64,000 nt of DNA from DAOUET01 sp034430155 (GTDB taxonomy: Bacteria > Chloroflexota > Anaerolineae > Anaerolineales > UBA4823), in contig DAOUET010000145.1 in assembly GCA_034430155.1 (NCBI GenBank), positions 1 through 64,000 of the forward strand. The letters are read 5' to 3'. Position 1 is the stretch's first letter, and each line of letters starts with the position of its first letter. Positions 15,395 through 23,888 of the stretch are shown in pieces. The notes under the pieces are model-generated. The model was not told the origin of the DNA. It searched no databases and saw only the letters and a program-made list of their open reading frames with translations. Position numbers and translations under genes: made by a program.

Positions 15395-17035
15395 ATGAGT
15401 AACAAAAAACTACGTATTATCCCCCTGGGAGGCTTGGGGGAAGTCGGTAAGAATATGATGGTCTACGAGTATGGAGAAAACATCATGATCGTAGACACAG
15501 GCATTATGTTCCCCGAAAACGACATGTTGGGGATCGACTATATCATCCCCGATTTTAATTATTTGCTGGATAAAAGTCATCTGGTACGCGGCATCATCAT
15601 CACCCACGGTCATGAAGATCACACAGGAGCAATCACCCATGTCATGGAGGCAATTGATGCCCCTATCTATGCCACCTCACTCACGCGCGGTTTACTGGAA
15701 GTCAAACTGGCGCGCAGCCATATGCTCGACAAGGTGACCCTCAACACGGTACAGGCCGGAGACACGGTCAATATCGGCCCATTTAAAGTTGATTTATTCC
15801 ATGTCTGCCACTCCATTCCCGATGGCGTCGGTTTGGGAATCACTTCCCCGGCCGGTCTGGTGGTGCATTCCGGCGATTACAAATTTGATCACACACCGGT
15901 AGACAACTGGCCCACCGACTACGCCAAGCTGGGCGAATTCTCAGGCCGTAATGTCTTGGCACTACTCTCCGACTCTACCAACGCCGATAAACCCGGTTGG
16001 ACTCCCTCGGAGCGGGTGATCGACCCGGCTTTCGACCAAGTTTTCAAAAGCGCTCCAGGTCGTATCATCATTTCCAGTTTCGCTTCTTTGATTTCGCGCA
16101 TGCAACAGGTGGCAAACGCTGCAGATCGCCATGGTCGTAAGATGGCTTTTGTGGGCACCAGCATGGTTGAAAACGCAAAAATGGCTCGTAAACTAGGCTA
16201 CCTGGATATACCTGACAGATTGCTTGTCAGCATCGATAAAGCCTTGAAGATGAAACCCCAAGAATTGGTCTTAATGTCTACCGGCACTCAGGGTGAACCC
16301 TCATCCATTATGGGTCGTCTTTCTACCGGTACAAATCGACAGTTCGATGTCATGCCCGGCGATACCATCGTGCTCTCTTCACATCCCATTCCTGGAAATG
16401 AAGAAAGCGTTTACCGCACCATCAACCGCCTGTTCCGGCGTGGAGCTAACGTGATCTACGAGCCTATTGCCCCCGTCCACGTTTCCGGCCATGCCAGCCA
16501 GGAGGAAATGAAGCTGCTCCTGCACCTTGTCAAGCCGAAATACTTCATCCCCATCCATGGCGAACTCCGTCACTTACGGCAACACTCCCAAATCGCTCAG
16601 ATTTTAGGCATCCCCGCCGAAAATATCGTCGTAGTTGAAAACGGCCAGGTGATTGAGTTTGAAGATGGGCAGATGAGCCTGGGTGAACGCGTGCCCGGTG
16701 GATATGTTTTCGTGGATGGATCCGGTGTCGGCGATGTAGGTCCCAGCGTGGTGCGAGAACGTGAAGCCTTGGCCAAAGATGGTATCGTCGTAATAAGCCT
16801 GGTGCTTGATAAAAACACCGGGAGCCTGCATGAAGAGCCCGAAATTATCACTCGCGGTTTCGTGTATAAGGATGATGCCAAGGACCTGTTAGCCACAACC
16901 CGCCGCCGTATCGTTGAGACAATCAGCCTCGGTAATGGCAACCTGCAAAACGACATTGAACAGGTAGCCAAAGCGCTCTTCTATAACGAGACCAAACGCC
17001 GTCCCATGGTCTTTGTAACCGTGAACCGGGTTTAA
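15395..17035 (+). CDS. rnj: Ribonuclease J
   Basis: RNase J is a metallo-beta-lactamase/beta-CASP nuclease with endo- and 5'-3' exonuclease activity in mRNA decay and rRNA maturation. The 546-residue length is typical. It starts with RIIPLGGLGEVGKNM and has the zinc motif THGHEDHTGAI. Later come the beta-CASP signature LMSTGTQGEPSSIMGRL, PVHVSGHASQEEMKLLL and FIPIHGELRHL. The RNase J-specific C-terminal domain is complete (KRRPMVFVTVNRV at the end). It stands alone on the plus strand and converges on pcm with 34 bases between. Confidence 0.96.
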   Translation: MSNKKLRIIPLGGLGEVGKNMMVYEYGENIMIVDTGIMFPENDMLGIDYIIPDFNYLLDKSHLVRGIIITHGHEDHTGAITHVMEAIDAPIYATSLTRGLLEVKLARSHMLDKVTLNTVQAGDTVNIGPFKVDLFHVCHSIPDGVGLGITSPAGLVVHSGDYKFDHTPVDNWPTDYAKLGEFSGRNVLALLSDSTNADKPGWTPSERVIDPAFDQVFKSAPGRIIISSFASLISRMQQVANAADRHGRKMAFVGTSMVENAKMARKLGYLDIPDRLLVSIDKALKMKPQELVLMSTGTQGEPSSIMGRLSTGTNRQFDVMPGDTIVLSSHPIPGNEESVYRTINRLFRRGANVIYEPIAPVHVSGHASQEEMKLLLHLVKPKYFIPIHGELRHLRQHSQIAQILGIPAENIVVVENGQVIEFEDGQMSLGERVPGGYVFVDGSGVGDVGPSVVREREALAKDGIVVISLVLDKNTGSLHEEPEIITRGFVYKDDAKDLLATTRRRIVETISLGNGNLQNDIEQVAKALFYNETKRRPMVFVTVNRV

Positions 17036-17069
17036 TCCTTGAAGCGAGTGTAATACCCCTGCATCAGCC

Positions 17070-17741
17070 TTACCCCCAACGCCATCTATTTTCTTTCCAG
17101 CCATGCTCACCCAGTAAAGGCACAAAGGCGACTGGGACAATCTGGTCGCTGTCGTAGCCATAAGCACGGCGATACCAGCGCTCGAGGAACTGCCCACTTC
17201 GCCCGCCAACTGGAACCACCAGGCGACCATCTTCAACGAGTTGGTCAAGCAATGGTTGCGGAACGCGCGGTGCCGCGGCTGTCACTACAATACCGTTGTA
17301 CGGGGCGTATTCAGGTAATCCCTGGGAACCGTCTCCTAAGTGCACGTGCACGTTGGTATACCCCAAAACCTGTAGAATAGCTGCAGCTCTCTTTATCAAT
17401 AGCTCGTGACGTTCTATCGTATGTACTTCTTTGGAAAGATAGCCCAAGATAGCAGCCTGGTAGCCCGAACCAGTGCCGATTTCGAGAACTTTATCGTCTT
17501 GCTCCAAGACCAGCAATTGGGTCATTAAGGCGACGATATACGGCTGGGAGATGGTTTGTCCATTGCCGATCGGTAGAGGACCATCAGCATAGGCGAGATG
17601 GCGATGTTCCGGCGGGACAAACCGGTGGCGTGGCACCTGCTGCATAGCCTCTAACACGCGCTTGGATCTGATGCCACGCGCCATCAACTGTTCCTCAACC
17701 ATACGCTCTCTTTCGATGACAAATCGATCGTTTTCTTCCAT
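17070..17741 (-). CDS. pcm: Protein-L-isoaspartate O-methyltransferase
   Basis: Pcm methylates isoaspartyl residues in aged proteins with SAM and so starts their repair. The 223-residue product opens with an alpha-helical segment (MVEEQLMARGIRSKRVLEAM). It has PRHRFVPPEHRHLAYADGPL and the substrate loop GNGQTISQPYIVALM. The SAM motif EIGTGSGYQ is at 87-95, with GLPEYAPYNGIVVTAAAPRVP further on, all family signatures. It lies 30 bases after the LLM oxidoreductase and is probably cotranscribed with it and the M42 peptidase. The three make a loose protein-maintenance group, though functional linkage is inference. Confidence 0.95.
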   Translation of the reverse strand: MEENDRFVIERERMVEEQLMARGIRSKRVLEAMQQVPRHRFVPPEHRHLAYADGPLPIGNGQTISQPYIVALMTQLLVLEQDDKVLEIGTGSGYQAAILGYLSKEVHTIERHELLIKRAAAILQVLGYTNVHVHLGDGSQGLPEYAPYNGIVVTAAAPRVPQPLLDQLVEDGRLVVPVGGRSGQFLERWYRRAYGYDSDQIVPVAFVPLLGEHGWKENRWRWG

Positions 17742-17771
17742 TGATAAATGGCTGTTGTTATTACTACTCGA

Positions 17772-18776
17772 TCAACGCTGATCCATTTCTTCCAGCAAGG
17801 CGCGCCAGAACACGTCACGTTCTCCTGGAACGTAGGGGATATACAACGCCAGGCGGTCGACTAACCCACCATAACGCTCTTTTAAAGCTGCGGGCAAATC
17901 CCCAGGTTCAGCCACGATCGCAAAGGTAGCCAACATCTCATCGCTGATCAGGCCTGCCATCTCGCTCCACCGGCCACGCCCTGCTAGCGCAGAAAGCCTC
18001 TCACCCACCTCATCCCAACCATGCTGCGCCATTACTGGGCGATAAGACGGTGTTGAAGCGTAGAAGGCGATCTGCGAGCGAACCAGGCGATCCTCATCGG
18101 GCGATATCACCACGAAAGCCGTCGTCGATATTTTTATATCGCTGCGCTTTCGCCCAACTTTGGTTGCTCCCTGCTCAATGGCTGGGATAATCACCTCACT
18201 GAGGTACTTGGTTGAATGGTAAGGGTGCGCGTGGAAACCATCGGCGACTTCCCCGGCTAAACGTGCCAAGCCAGTGTTCACACCCGCGATGTATATGGGA
18301 ATCTGGGGGTAATCGATCGGACCCGGGTTGAAAAAAGGGGTCATCAAGGTCAGCTTATAATGTTCGCCGCGGTAATTCAAGCGATCGCCGCTCTGCCAGG
18401 TGTGCCAAAAAGCTCGGATGGCAGTGATTTGTTCCCGAAGTTTTCCGACCACCGAATTTGGCCAGGGCATGCCAAAGCGACGCTCGATATGGGCTTTCAC
18501 CTGGGTGCCCAACCCCAAGATGAAACGACCACCGGAAGTTTGAGCGAGATCCCAGGCGGTGTAAGCCAGGGTTGCCGGGCTGCGGGCAAAGGCAATCGCA
18601 ACCGCCGTTCCAAAGTTTATCGAGCGGGTATGTTCGGCGATTAACGCCCCCGGTAGAAAAGGATCATGCTGCGTCTCACTCGTCCACAAGGCTTTAAAGC
18701 CTATGCCTTCAGCAGCCTTGGCGATATTCGAAACTTCGCTCAGGGATGTCATAGGAAGTGCAGTATCCAGGATCAT
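17772..18776 (-). CDS. LLM-class (luciferase-like) flavin/F420-dependent oxidoreductase
   Basis: A 334-residue protein of the bacterial luciferase superfamily. It carries an early DTALP segment, EGIGFKALWTSETQHDPFLP, then INFGTAVAIAFARSPATLAY and SGGRFILGLGTQVKAHIERR, which are typical of F420-dependent LLM proteins. PQIPIYIAGVNTGLARLAGE follows in the barrel. Family members reduce or oxidise substrates with reduced F420 or FMN; neither cofactor choice nor substrate can be proved here. It lies 13 bases after the M42 peptidase gene and 30 bases before pcm, all on the minus strand, so they probably form one operon. Confidence 0.85.
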   Translation of the reverse strand: MILDTALPMTSLSEVSNIAKAAEGIGFKALWTSETQHDPFLPGALIAEHTRSINFGTAVAIAFARSPATLAYTAWDLAQTSGGRFILGLGTQVKAHIERRFGMPWPNSVVGKLREQITAIRAFWHTWQSGDRLNYRGEHYKLTLMTPFFNPGPIDYPQIPIYIAGVNTGLARLAGEVADGFHAHPYHSTKYLSEVIIPAIEQGATKVGRKRSDIKISTTAFVVISPDEDRLVRSQIAFYASTPSYRPVMAQHGWDEVGERLSALAGRGRWSEMAGLISDEMLATFAIVAEPGDLPAALKERYGGLVDRLALYIPYVPGERDVFWRALLEEMDQR

Positions 18777-18789
18777 TCGTCAATCCTTG

Positions 18790-19836
18790 TCAACTCAACA
18801 TATACGCCACCAACCACTGAGTGGTTGCCATCAGGGAATCCATATGGGTGCGTTCGTAATTATGGGAGGCATCCACACCCGGACCGATTAAGGACACGGC
18901 TACATCGCCGCCTGCCCGCCAGAAAGCCTCTCCATCCGATCCGTAATAAGGATAAATATCGATTTTATGAGGGATTTCATATTCTTCAGCCAGTTCCAAC
19001 AGCCGCTGGTTCAAGCCGTGATGGTAAGGTCCGCCCGAATCCTTCACACACAGCGTAGCATGGAATTCATCGGAAGTCTGCCCTTCGCTGACCGCCGCCA
19101 TATCAACGGTCACCAATTCAACTACCTCCGGGGGGATACCAGCCGAAGCCCCATGGCCGACCTCTTCGTAATTACTAATTTGCAGGTAAGTTGTCTGAGT
19201 AGGCTGCATTTGTGCAGTTTGTAAGGTTTTTACCGCTGCCATAATACAAGCTACACCGGCCTTGTCGTCCAGGTGGCGGGACCGCAGGAAACCATTGGCA
19301 GTTTCCACGCGCGGGTCAAAGGCCACAAAATCCCCCACGTTGACACCCAATACGCCCGTCTCGTGTAATGAAGTAGTGCGTGCGTCCAGGCGCACTTCCA
19401 TATGATCATCATCCCGTTTGAGCTCGTTCACTTCTTTCCCATAGACATGAATGGAGGCTTTCGTCATCAAGATCGATCCGCGCACGCTCCCCCCCTTCCT
19501 GGTAAAGATCGTACACCCCTCCCCTTCAACCGTATTCCATGCGAACCCCCCGATTTTGGTCAATTTCAAACGACCGTTAGACTTGATCTCTTTTACCATG
19601 GCGCCCAAGGTATCCGTGTGGGCCGTCAGGGCTCGAGGCGCCTCCGCTTTCAGCCCCCGCCACTTCACGACTAGCGCTCCTTTGCGTGTTTTGGAGATCT
19701 CTAGGATGGGGAAGGCTTTTAGATTTGCTTCAACCCAGGTGATGGCCTTATGTGTATATCCAGTCGGGCTGGGGATGCACAGAAGTTCAACCAACGAACT
19801 ATGTAAGTAATCTTGGTCAATTGTAGGTAGAGGCAT
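18790..19836 (-). CDS. M42-family metallo-aminopeptidase (glutamyl/TET-type)
   Basis: A 348-residue peptidase of the M42 family, cobalt/zinc enzymes that form large tetrahedral assemblies and trim peptides. Metal ligands are visible in the family order: His73 in TAHTDTLG, the bridging Asp in RHLDDKAGV, the catalytic Glu pair in NYEEVGHGAS, Asp in VTVDMAAV, and the terminal His in DASHNYERTH. Substrate preference is not readable. The ATG is preceded by TGGAGGAACA, a good ribosome site. It heads the M42-LLM-pcm unit. Confidence 0.9.
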   Translation of the reverse strand: MPLPTIDQDYLHSSLVELLCIPSPTGYTHKAITWVEANLKAFPILEISKTRKGALVVKWRGLKAEAPRALTAHTDTLGAMVKEIKSNGRLKLTKIGGFAWNTVEGEGCTIFTRKGGSVRGSILMTKASIHVYGKEVNELKRDDDHMEVRLDARTTSLHETGVLGVNVGDFVAFDPRVETANGFLRSRHLDDKAGVACIMAAVKTLQTAQMQPTQTTYLQISNYEEVGHGASAGIPPEVVELVTVDMAAVSEGQTSDEFHATLCVKDSGGPYHHGLNQRLLELAEEYEIPHKIDIYPYYGSDGEAFWRAGGDVAVSLIGPGVDASHNYERTHMDSLMATTQWLVAYMLS

Positions 19837-19902
19837 TGTTCCTCCACAATATGGGATAGGATCACAACCCTTTCACAAGCCAGCACTTACCTGAAATCCA
19901 GA

Positions 19903-20331
19903 TCAGGATTCGGGAGCCAGTTTCTCGAATTCTGATATGATCTGCCGCCATTGATCGGGCACAAGAATTGTTTGACTGCTACGGTAATCGTAAGCCACCA
20001 GCACAGACGAACCACGCGCTAATTCGACCCCAGAATGAGCATCCTCCAGCAGGTAGTTCATCTCAAGGCTTTTGTTGCCTATCCTGGACACCCGCGCCCC
20101 CACACGCAGCTCCTGTCCGAAGTGAATGGGAGCCAGATATGTCACATGGACATCTGCCAGGATAATGCCGACATCCATAAAAGAATCCCCATTCCATAGG
20201 CCCAACTGGTGGACATATTGGATGCGCGCCTGTTCCATGTAGGTCAGGTAACGCGCGTTGTTGACGTGTCCTTGTGGATCCAGGTCACCGTAACGCACTT
20301 CGATTGGGTGGTAAAAGCGGAACCCAAGCAC
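19903..20331 (-). CDS. Acyl-CoA thioesterase, hotdog fold (YbgC/FadM-like)
   Basis: A single-domain 4-hydroxybenzoyl-CoA-thioesterase-type protein. The active-site segment is VRYGDLDPQGHVNNARYLTY near the N-terminus, with the catalytic Asp in DLDPQGHVNN, followed by MEQAR on the central helix. It hydrolyses acyl-CoA; chain length is unknown. The start is put at GTG 20331 (142 residues) because a perfect TATAAT lies on the minus strand six bases before it, giving a leaderless mRNA. The longer frame from 20358 would place that -10 box inside the coding region and adds residues unlike the family. Confidence 0.8.
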   Translation of the reverse strand: MLGFRFYHPIEVRYGDLDPQGHVNNARYLTYMEQARIQYVHQLGLWNGDSFMDVGIILADVHVTYLAPIHFGQELRVGARVSRIGNKSLEMNYLLEDAHSGVELARGSSVLVAYDYRSSQTILVPDQWRQIISEFEKLAPES

Positions 20332-20337
20332 AATATC

Positions 20338-20343
20338 ATTATA
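20338..20343 (-). promoter_or_regulatory. -10 box of the thioesterase gene (leaderless)
   Basis: Minus-strand TATAAT is followed by GATATT and then the GTG start codon. A TTGACT lies upstream at a longer than usual 19-base spacing. Confidence 0.55.
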
Positions 20344-20467
20344 ACCGCTCAAATGCATTTCCAGTCAAACCGACCGGTATCACATTGTGTCCGAAATCCG
20401 CTGATGCAAAGAATTACTCTGATCAAGCATTCAAATCCCTATTTTCTACCAGGCAGAATCCCTGCGG

Positions 20468-20473
20468 TATAAT
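20468..20473 (+). promoter_or_regulatory. -10 box of the third TPR gene (leaderless)
   Basis: A perfect TATAAT ends seven bases before the ATG at 20481. The -10 box itself overlaps an earlier in-frame ATG at 20472, which therefore cannot be the start. No clear -35 is seen. Confidence 0.55.
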
Positions 20474-20480
20474 GGGGCGC

Positions 20481-21710
20481 ATGGAAAATGCAAACCTAGA
20501 TGAAACCAGACCGACACCTGTCGGCGATGAAACCGATCCCACACAGCTGCACACTGGCGAGAGCCAGACCTCCAACCAGAATGATGTTCAATCTATGGCT
20601 GATTCCAGCGCGCCGGTAATCCAGACCCCCCCTAATCAGCCTCCCGACAATCCGCCTCCAACCGGTGAAGAAATTCAAGAGGCTAGCCGCTCCCATGCCT
20701 GGCGTTGGTTAATTCTGCTAGGCTTTTTAGCCCTGCTGGCAATCGCCGGAGCGAGCGCCTTTGGAGGCTACCGTTCTGGCATCTCTCAAAGAACCAGCCT
20801 GGAAGCCACCCAAGTCGCTCAGCAAGTTGACGAACAGTTCCAGCTAGGCGTGCAGGATTTGGCAGCCCAGCACTATGAAGTCGCTCGCCAGCGCTTTGAA
20901 TATGTCATCCAGCTGGATCCCGATTATCCTGGCGTGACTGAGAAACTAGCCGATGTGTTGTTGGAGTTGAATACTACCGCTACGCCCACCATAGCGCCGA
21001 CAGCTACCCTCTCCCCTACTCCAGATTTGCGCGGCGCAGAGGAACTTTTCTCCCAATCTCAAATGCTTCTGGCTGACCACAAATGGTCAGAGGCTATCGA
21101 TACCCTGTTACAGCTGCGTAAAGATAATCCCGATTACCTGCCTGTAAAAGTGGATTCTATGTTGTATGTAGCCTTGCGCAATCGTGGCGTGGAAAAAATC
21201 TTGAACCAGGCCGACCTGGAGGGCGGCACTTACGATTTAGCTTTGGCTGAACGTTTTGGACCTCTTGACGTGGAAGCCCAGAATTATCGCACCTGGGCAG
21301 ATTTATACGTCACCGGTGCCAGTTTTTGGGAATTAGACTGGAGTCAGGCGGCTTATTACTTTGACCAACTTCTCCTGGTTGCTCCCAATTTGCGCGACAG
21401 CTCTAATCTCACGGTGACGGAACGTTTCCGGATCGCCTCGATTAAATATGGAGATATTCTAGCCGAGGCCAAAGAATGGTGCCTGGCTCAAGAGCAATAC
21501 CAGGCTGCCCTGAATCTGGGCTCAGACCCTGCCGTCGAGCCCACGGCCTCCTGGATAACCAAGAAATGTGAAGACGCCAATAAACCAAAAGAAGAACCCA
21601 CCCAGGCACCTGCCATTGAAGCTACCCCAACCCCAACTCTGGAAACTACGCCTGAGGTCACTCCTGAGGTTACTGCCACTCAAGAGCCTTATCCACCACC
21701 CACTCCATGA
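20481..21710 (+). CDS. Membrane-anchored TPR-like protein with Thr/Pro-rich tail
   Basis: A 409-residue protein. A polar, Pro/Asn-rich cytoplasmic part of about 75 residues is followed by one membrane helix (WLILLGFLALLAIAGASAF) and an extracytoplasmic region. That region contains degenerate TPRs (LAAQHYEVARQRFEYVIQLD and YFDQLLLVAPN) split by a Thr/Pro linker, and a Thr/Pro/Glu-rich tail. It shares its plan with the two TPR genes at 10-12.7 kb. The function is unknown; scaffolding at the cell surface is an inference. Its TGA overlaps the ATG of the following CopD-like pseudogene as ATGA, so the two formed an operon. Confidence 0.7.
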   Translation: MENANLDETRPTPVGDETDPTQLHTGESQTSNQNDVQSMADSSAPVIQTPPNQPPDNPPPTGEEIQEASRSHAWRWLILLGFLALLAIAGASAFGGYRSGISQRTSLEATQVAQQVDEQFQLGVQDLAAQHYEVARQRFEYVIQLDPDYPGVTEKLADVLLELNTTATPTIAPTATLSPTPDLRGAEELFSQSQMLLADHKWSEAIDTLLQLRKDNPDYLPVKVDSMLYVALRNRGVEKILNQADLEGGTYDLALAERFGPLDVEAQNYRTWADLYVTGASFWELDWSQAAYYFDQLLLVAPNLRDSSNLTVTERFRIASIKYGDILAEAKEWCLAQEQYQAALNLGSDPAVEPTASWITKKCEDANKPKEEPTQAPAIEATPTPTLETTPEVTPEVTATQEPYPPPTP

Positions 21711-22228
21711 CCAATCCCTCGGAGGTTACCCCTTATTAGGCGCTTACCCTGGCTTTTTGGTTCCATATGCTCGCCACTGTCATCTGGATTGGTGGTCTGT
21801 CTTTGCTGGTGCTTATTATCCTGCCAGCAGCTCAAAGCAATTTTAAATCCGGAGACTATGCCGAGCTTATCGGGAAAACCCAAATCCGGCTCGATTCCGT
21901 TGGTTGGTTGAGTTTAATAGTGCTGGGGGGCACCGGTTTGATCCAGATGAGCGCAAGTCCCAATTACCAGGGCTTTCTGGCCATTTCCAACCGCTGGTCT
22001 GCTGCGATTCTCCTCAAACATTTGGTGTTTTTGGGGATGGTAGTTGTCAGCGCTTACCTGACCTGGGGGTAAATACCGGCCCAGCGTCGGGCGGCGTTAC
22101 TGGAAGCCAAAGGCCAGGTTGCACCACAGGCCGAACGCCTTCACCATCGCGCCGTGTGGCTTTTGAGGCTTTATTTACTTTTCGGCATACTGGTCCTGGG
22201 CTTGACCGCTATGGCGCGCGCCTCCTGA
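21707..22228 (+). pseudogene. CopD-like membrane protein interrupted by two in-frame stop codons
   Basis: From the ATG at 21707, which overlaps the preceding stop as ATGA, to the TGA at 22226-22228 there are 173 codons plus the stop, all in one frame. A TAG lies at codon 11 (21737-21739) and a TAA at codon 122 (22070-22072). The conceptual product has WFHMLATVIWIGGLSLLVL, several further hydrophobic helices and a last helix (LLFGILVLGLTAMA) close to the end. This is the pattern of CopD/YtfE-neighbour copper-resistance membrane proteins and small DUF2269-like relatives. Both stops are one C-to-T change from CAG and CAA. Loss of function is the simplest reading; assembly error is the alternative. 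Confidence 0.7.
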
Positions 22229-22336
22229 AATACTCCCCCAATTTATTGCCTGCTTGATATAGTATCTTGAAATGTAATCCAGAAGTGGGTGTTGTTCCTT
22301 ACCTTTAGATCACACTTTGGGATTATTCTTATTCCT

Positions 22337-23860
22337 TCAAGAGCTGGGCCGCGGGCCAGTGTATAAACGGTAAGGTTCCTCCGGATAATAATGATAGATG
22401 GCACGCTGGGGGAAATCATCTGTCAGCTTTGCATCCCCCAGGGGACCTCGACTGTAAGCGAAGATAAAGGGAGAGTCCAGGCTGGGATCTTCTAACTCCA
22501 GTAATGCTCCGTAGCCCATCCACTTTTTTGAGTGTACAATGACTAAAGCCGGGGTCAACTTCTGGGCTTGAGGGCTGAGGAAAGGCGTCAAATCGGCGCG
22601 CTCTATACCGTATAGACCTTGCATCTTATCCAATCGAATTGGCGTATAGAACAATAAATTTGCAGAAACCAGCAAAGCCAGGAAAGCTGTCATTAGCAAA
22701 GGCCGGAGGCGCTTCCAACCCTGGTAGCTACGCCATCCTTCGTCCGGTCCGACCGGCCATCCTGCCAGAAAGGCGATACCAGCACCGCTCAATAAGGTCA
22801 GGCTGAAGAGCCCCTCAAAATAATAGCGCGGCCCGAATAACCACGATCCCACCCAATAGGCCATATAAAACAATACCAGGCAGGCAACCACGCTGCTGGT
22901 TAATAAAGCTTTCCAATTGCGGCGCAAGATCATCGCCACCAAACCAAACGGAAGAAAGATCCAAGAATAAGCCGCCCACCCAAATAGATCCCGGAAGCCC
23001 ACCCTAAGACTGAAGCGCGTATTGATATATGCCAGCCTGAGATTATGTCCCTGTTCTGTAACGCCATATCCGCGACCGAAGCCGATCTTATCATAAGGCC
23101 ACCACAGCAAATAGGGGTTGAGTAAGGCATCTCCAGTGACAGCATATTGCCACAAGAAATATAAAGATCCTAAAGCGAACACAATGAGACCCACTGCCAG
23201 CACATGGCGGCGGATCTGCCAGTTTCCCCTCACCAGTAAATACACGCTATGCAATCCAAATGGCAGCGCCACTGCCACAGCAGTCCCTGGCCGGGTGAGC
23301 GCCAGCAATCCGAGCGCGCCAGCTGCCGTCAAGGTTGGCAATTTCTGAGGAGGCAAGCGTCTGTCTCCAAACGAATCCAGCCATGCCAGGACAAACCCTA
23401 TGGTCAGCACTAACCCAAAGGTATGGGAGAGCAGCGACCCAGAATTCATTAGGAAGAAAGGGGAACTCACGGTGAGCCCGGCTGCCAATAAACCTACCGT
23501 CTCGCCCAGGATCTTTTTGCCGAGCACATAGGTTAGCCAGATCCCCAACCCGGCTAATAAGGGATTGACGAGCGATCGCGCCCCCACACGCACCCCGATC
23601 CCCAGCAACACCGGCCATCCGGGCGGGTATTTCCCAAACCTAACCCCGTTATAGTCTATTACAAAAGGCACCAGGAAGCTGGGCGAATCTGGCGGCGAAG
23701 GCATGGTCAGGTGCCCTTCGGCGATCAAATCTGCCTGCCATACGTATGCAAATTCATCTTCGATGTGCGGGATGCCCTCAAAAACCCGAACTGTTACCAG
23801 ATAGGTTGCCAAGACTGCCAGCAAGCTCAGCATCAAGGCAAGACGATCGGCTCTGGACAT
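22337..23860 (-). CDS. GT-C fold glycosyltransferase (ArnT/PMT, GT39-like) membrane protein
   Basis: A 507-residue polytopic membrane protein with about 11 hydrophobic segments. The first extracytoplasmic loop has HIEDEFAYVWQADLIAEGHL, the acidic motif expected in dolichyl/undecaprenyl-phosphate sugar transferases of the GT-C superfamily. A sugar should be moved from a lipid carrier to lipid or protein outside the membrane; donor and acceptor are unknown. The ATG at 23860 is chosen. A TTG at 23899 would overlap the nucleotidase gene by 11 bases and adds 13 residues. It is downstream of the nucleotidase and rimO on the same strand. Confidence 0.75.
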   Translation of the reverse strand: MSRADRLALMLSLLAVLATYLVTVRVFEGIPHIEDEFAYVWQADLIAEGHLTMPSPPDSPSFLVPFVIDYNGVRFGKYPPGWPVLLGIGVRVGARSLVNPLLAGLGIWLTYVLGKKILGETVGLLAAGLTVSSPFFLMNSGSLLSHTFGLVLTIGFVLAWLDSFGDRRLPPQKLPTLTAAGALGLLALTRPGTAVAVALPFGLHSVYLLVRGNWQIRRHVLAVGLIVFALGSLYFLWQYAVTGDALLNPYLLWWPYDKIGFGRGYGVTEQGHNLRLAYINTRFSLRVGFRDLFGWAAYSWIFLPFGLVAMILRRNWKALLTSSVVACLVLFYMAYWVGSWLFGPRYYFEGLFSLTLLSGAGIAFLAGWPVGPDEGWRSYQGWKRLRPLLMTAFLALLVSANLLFYTPIRLDKMQGLYGIERADLTPFLSPQAQKLTPALVIVHSKKWMGYGALLELEDPSLDSPFIFAYSRGPLGDAKLTDDFPQRAIYHYYPEEPYRLYTGPRPSS

Positions 23861-23888
23861 ATGGATGTGGAAAGTTCTTGAGGAAAAG

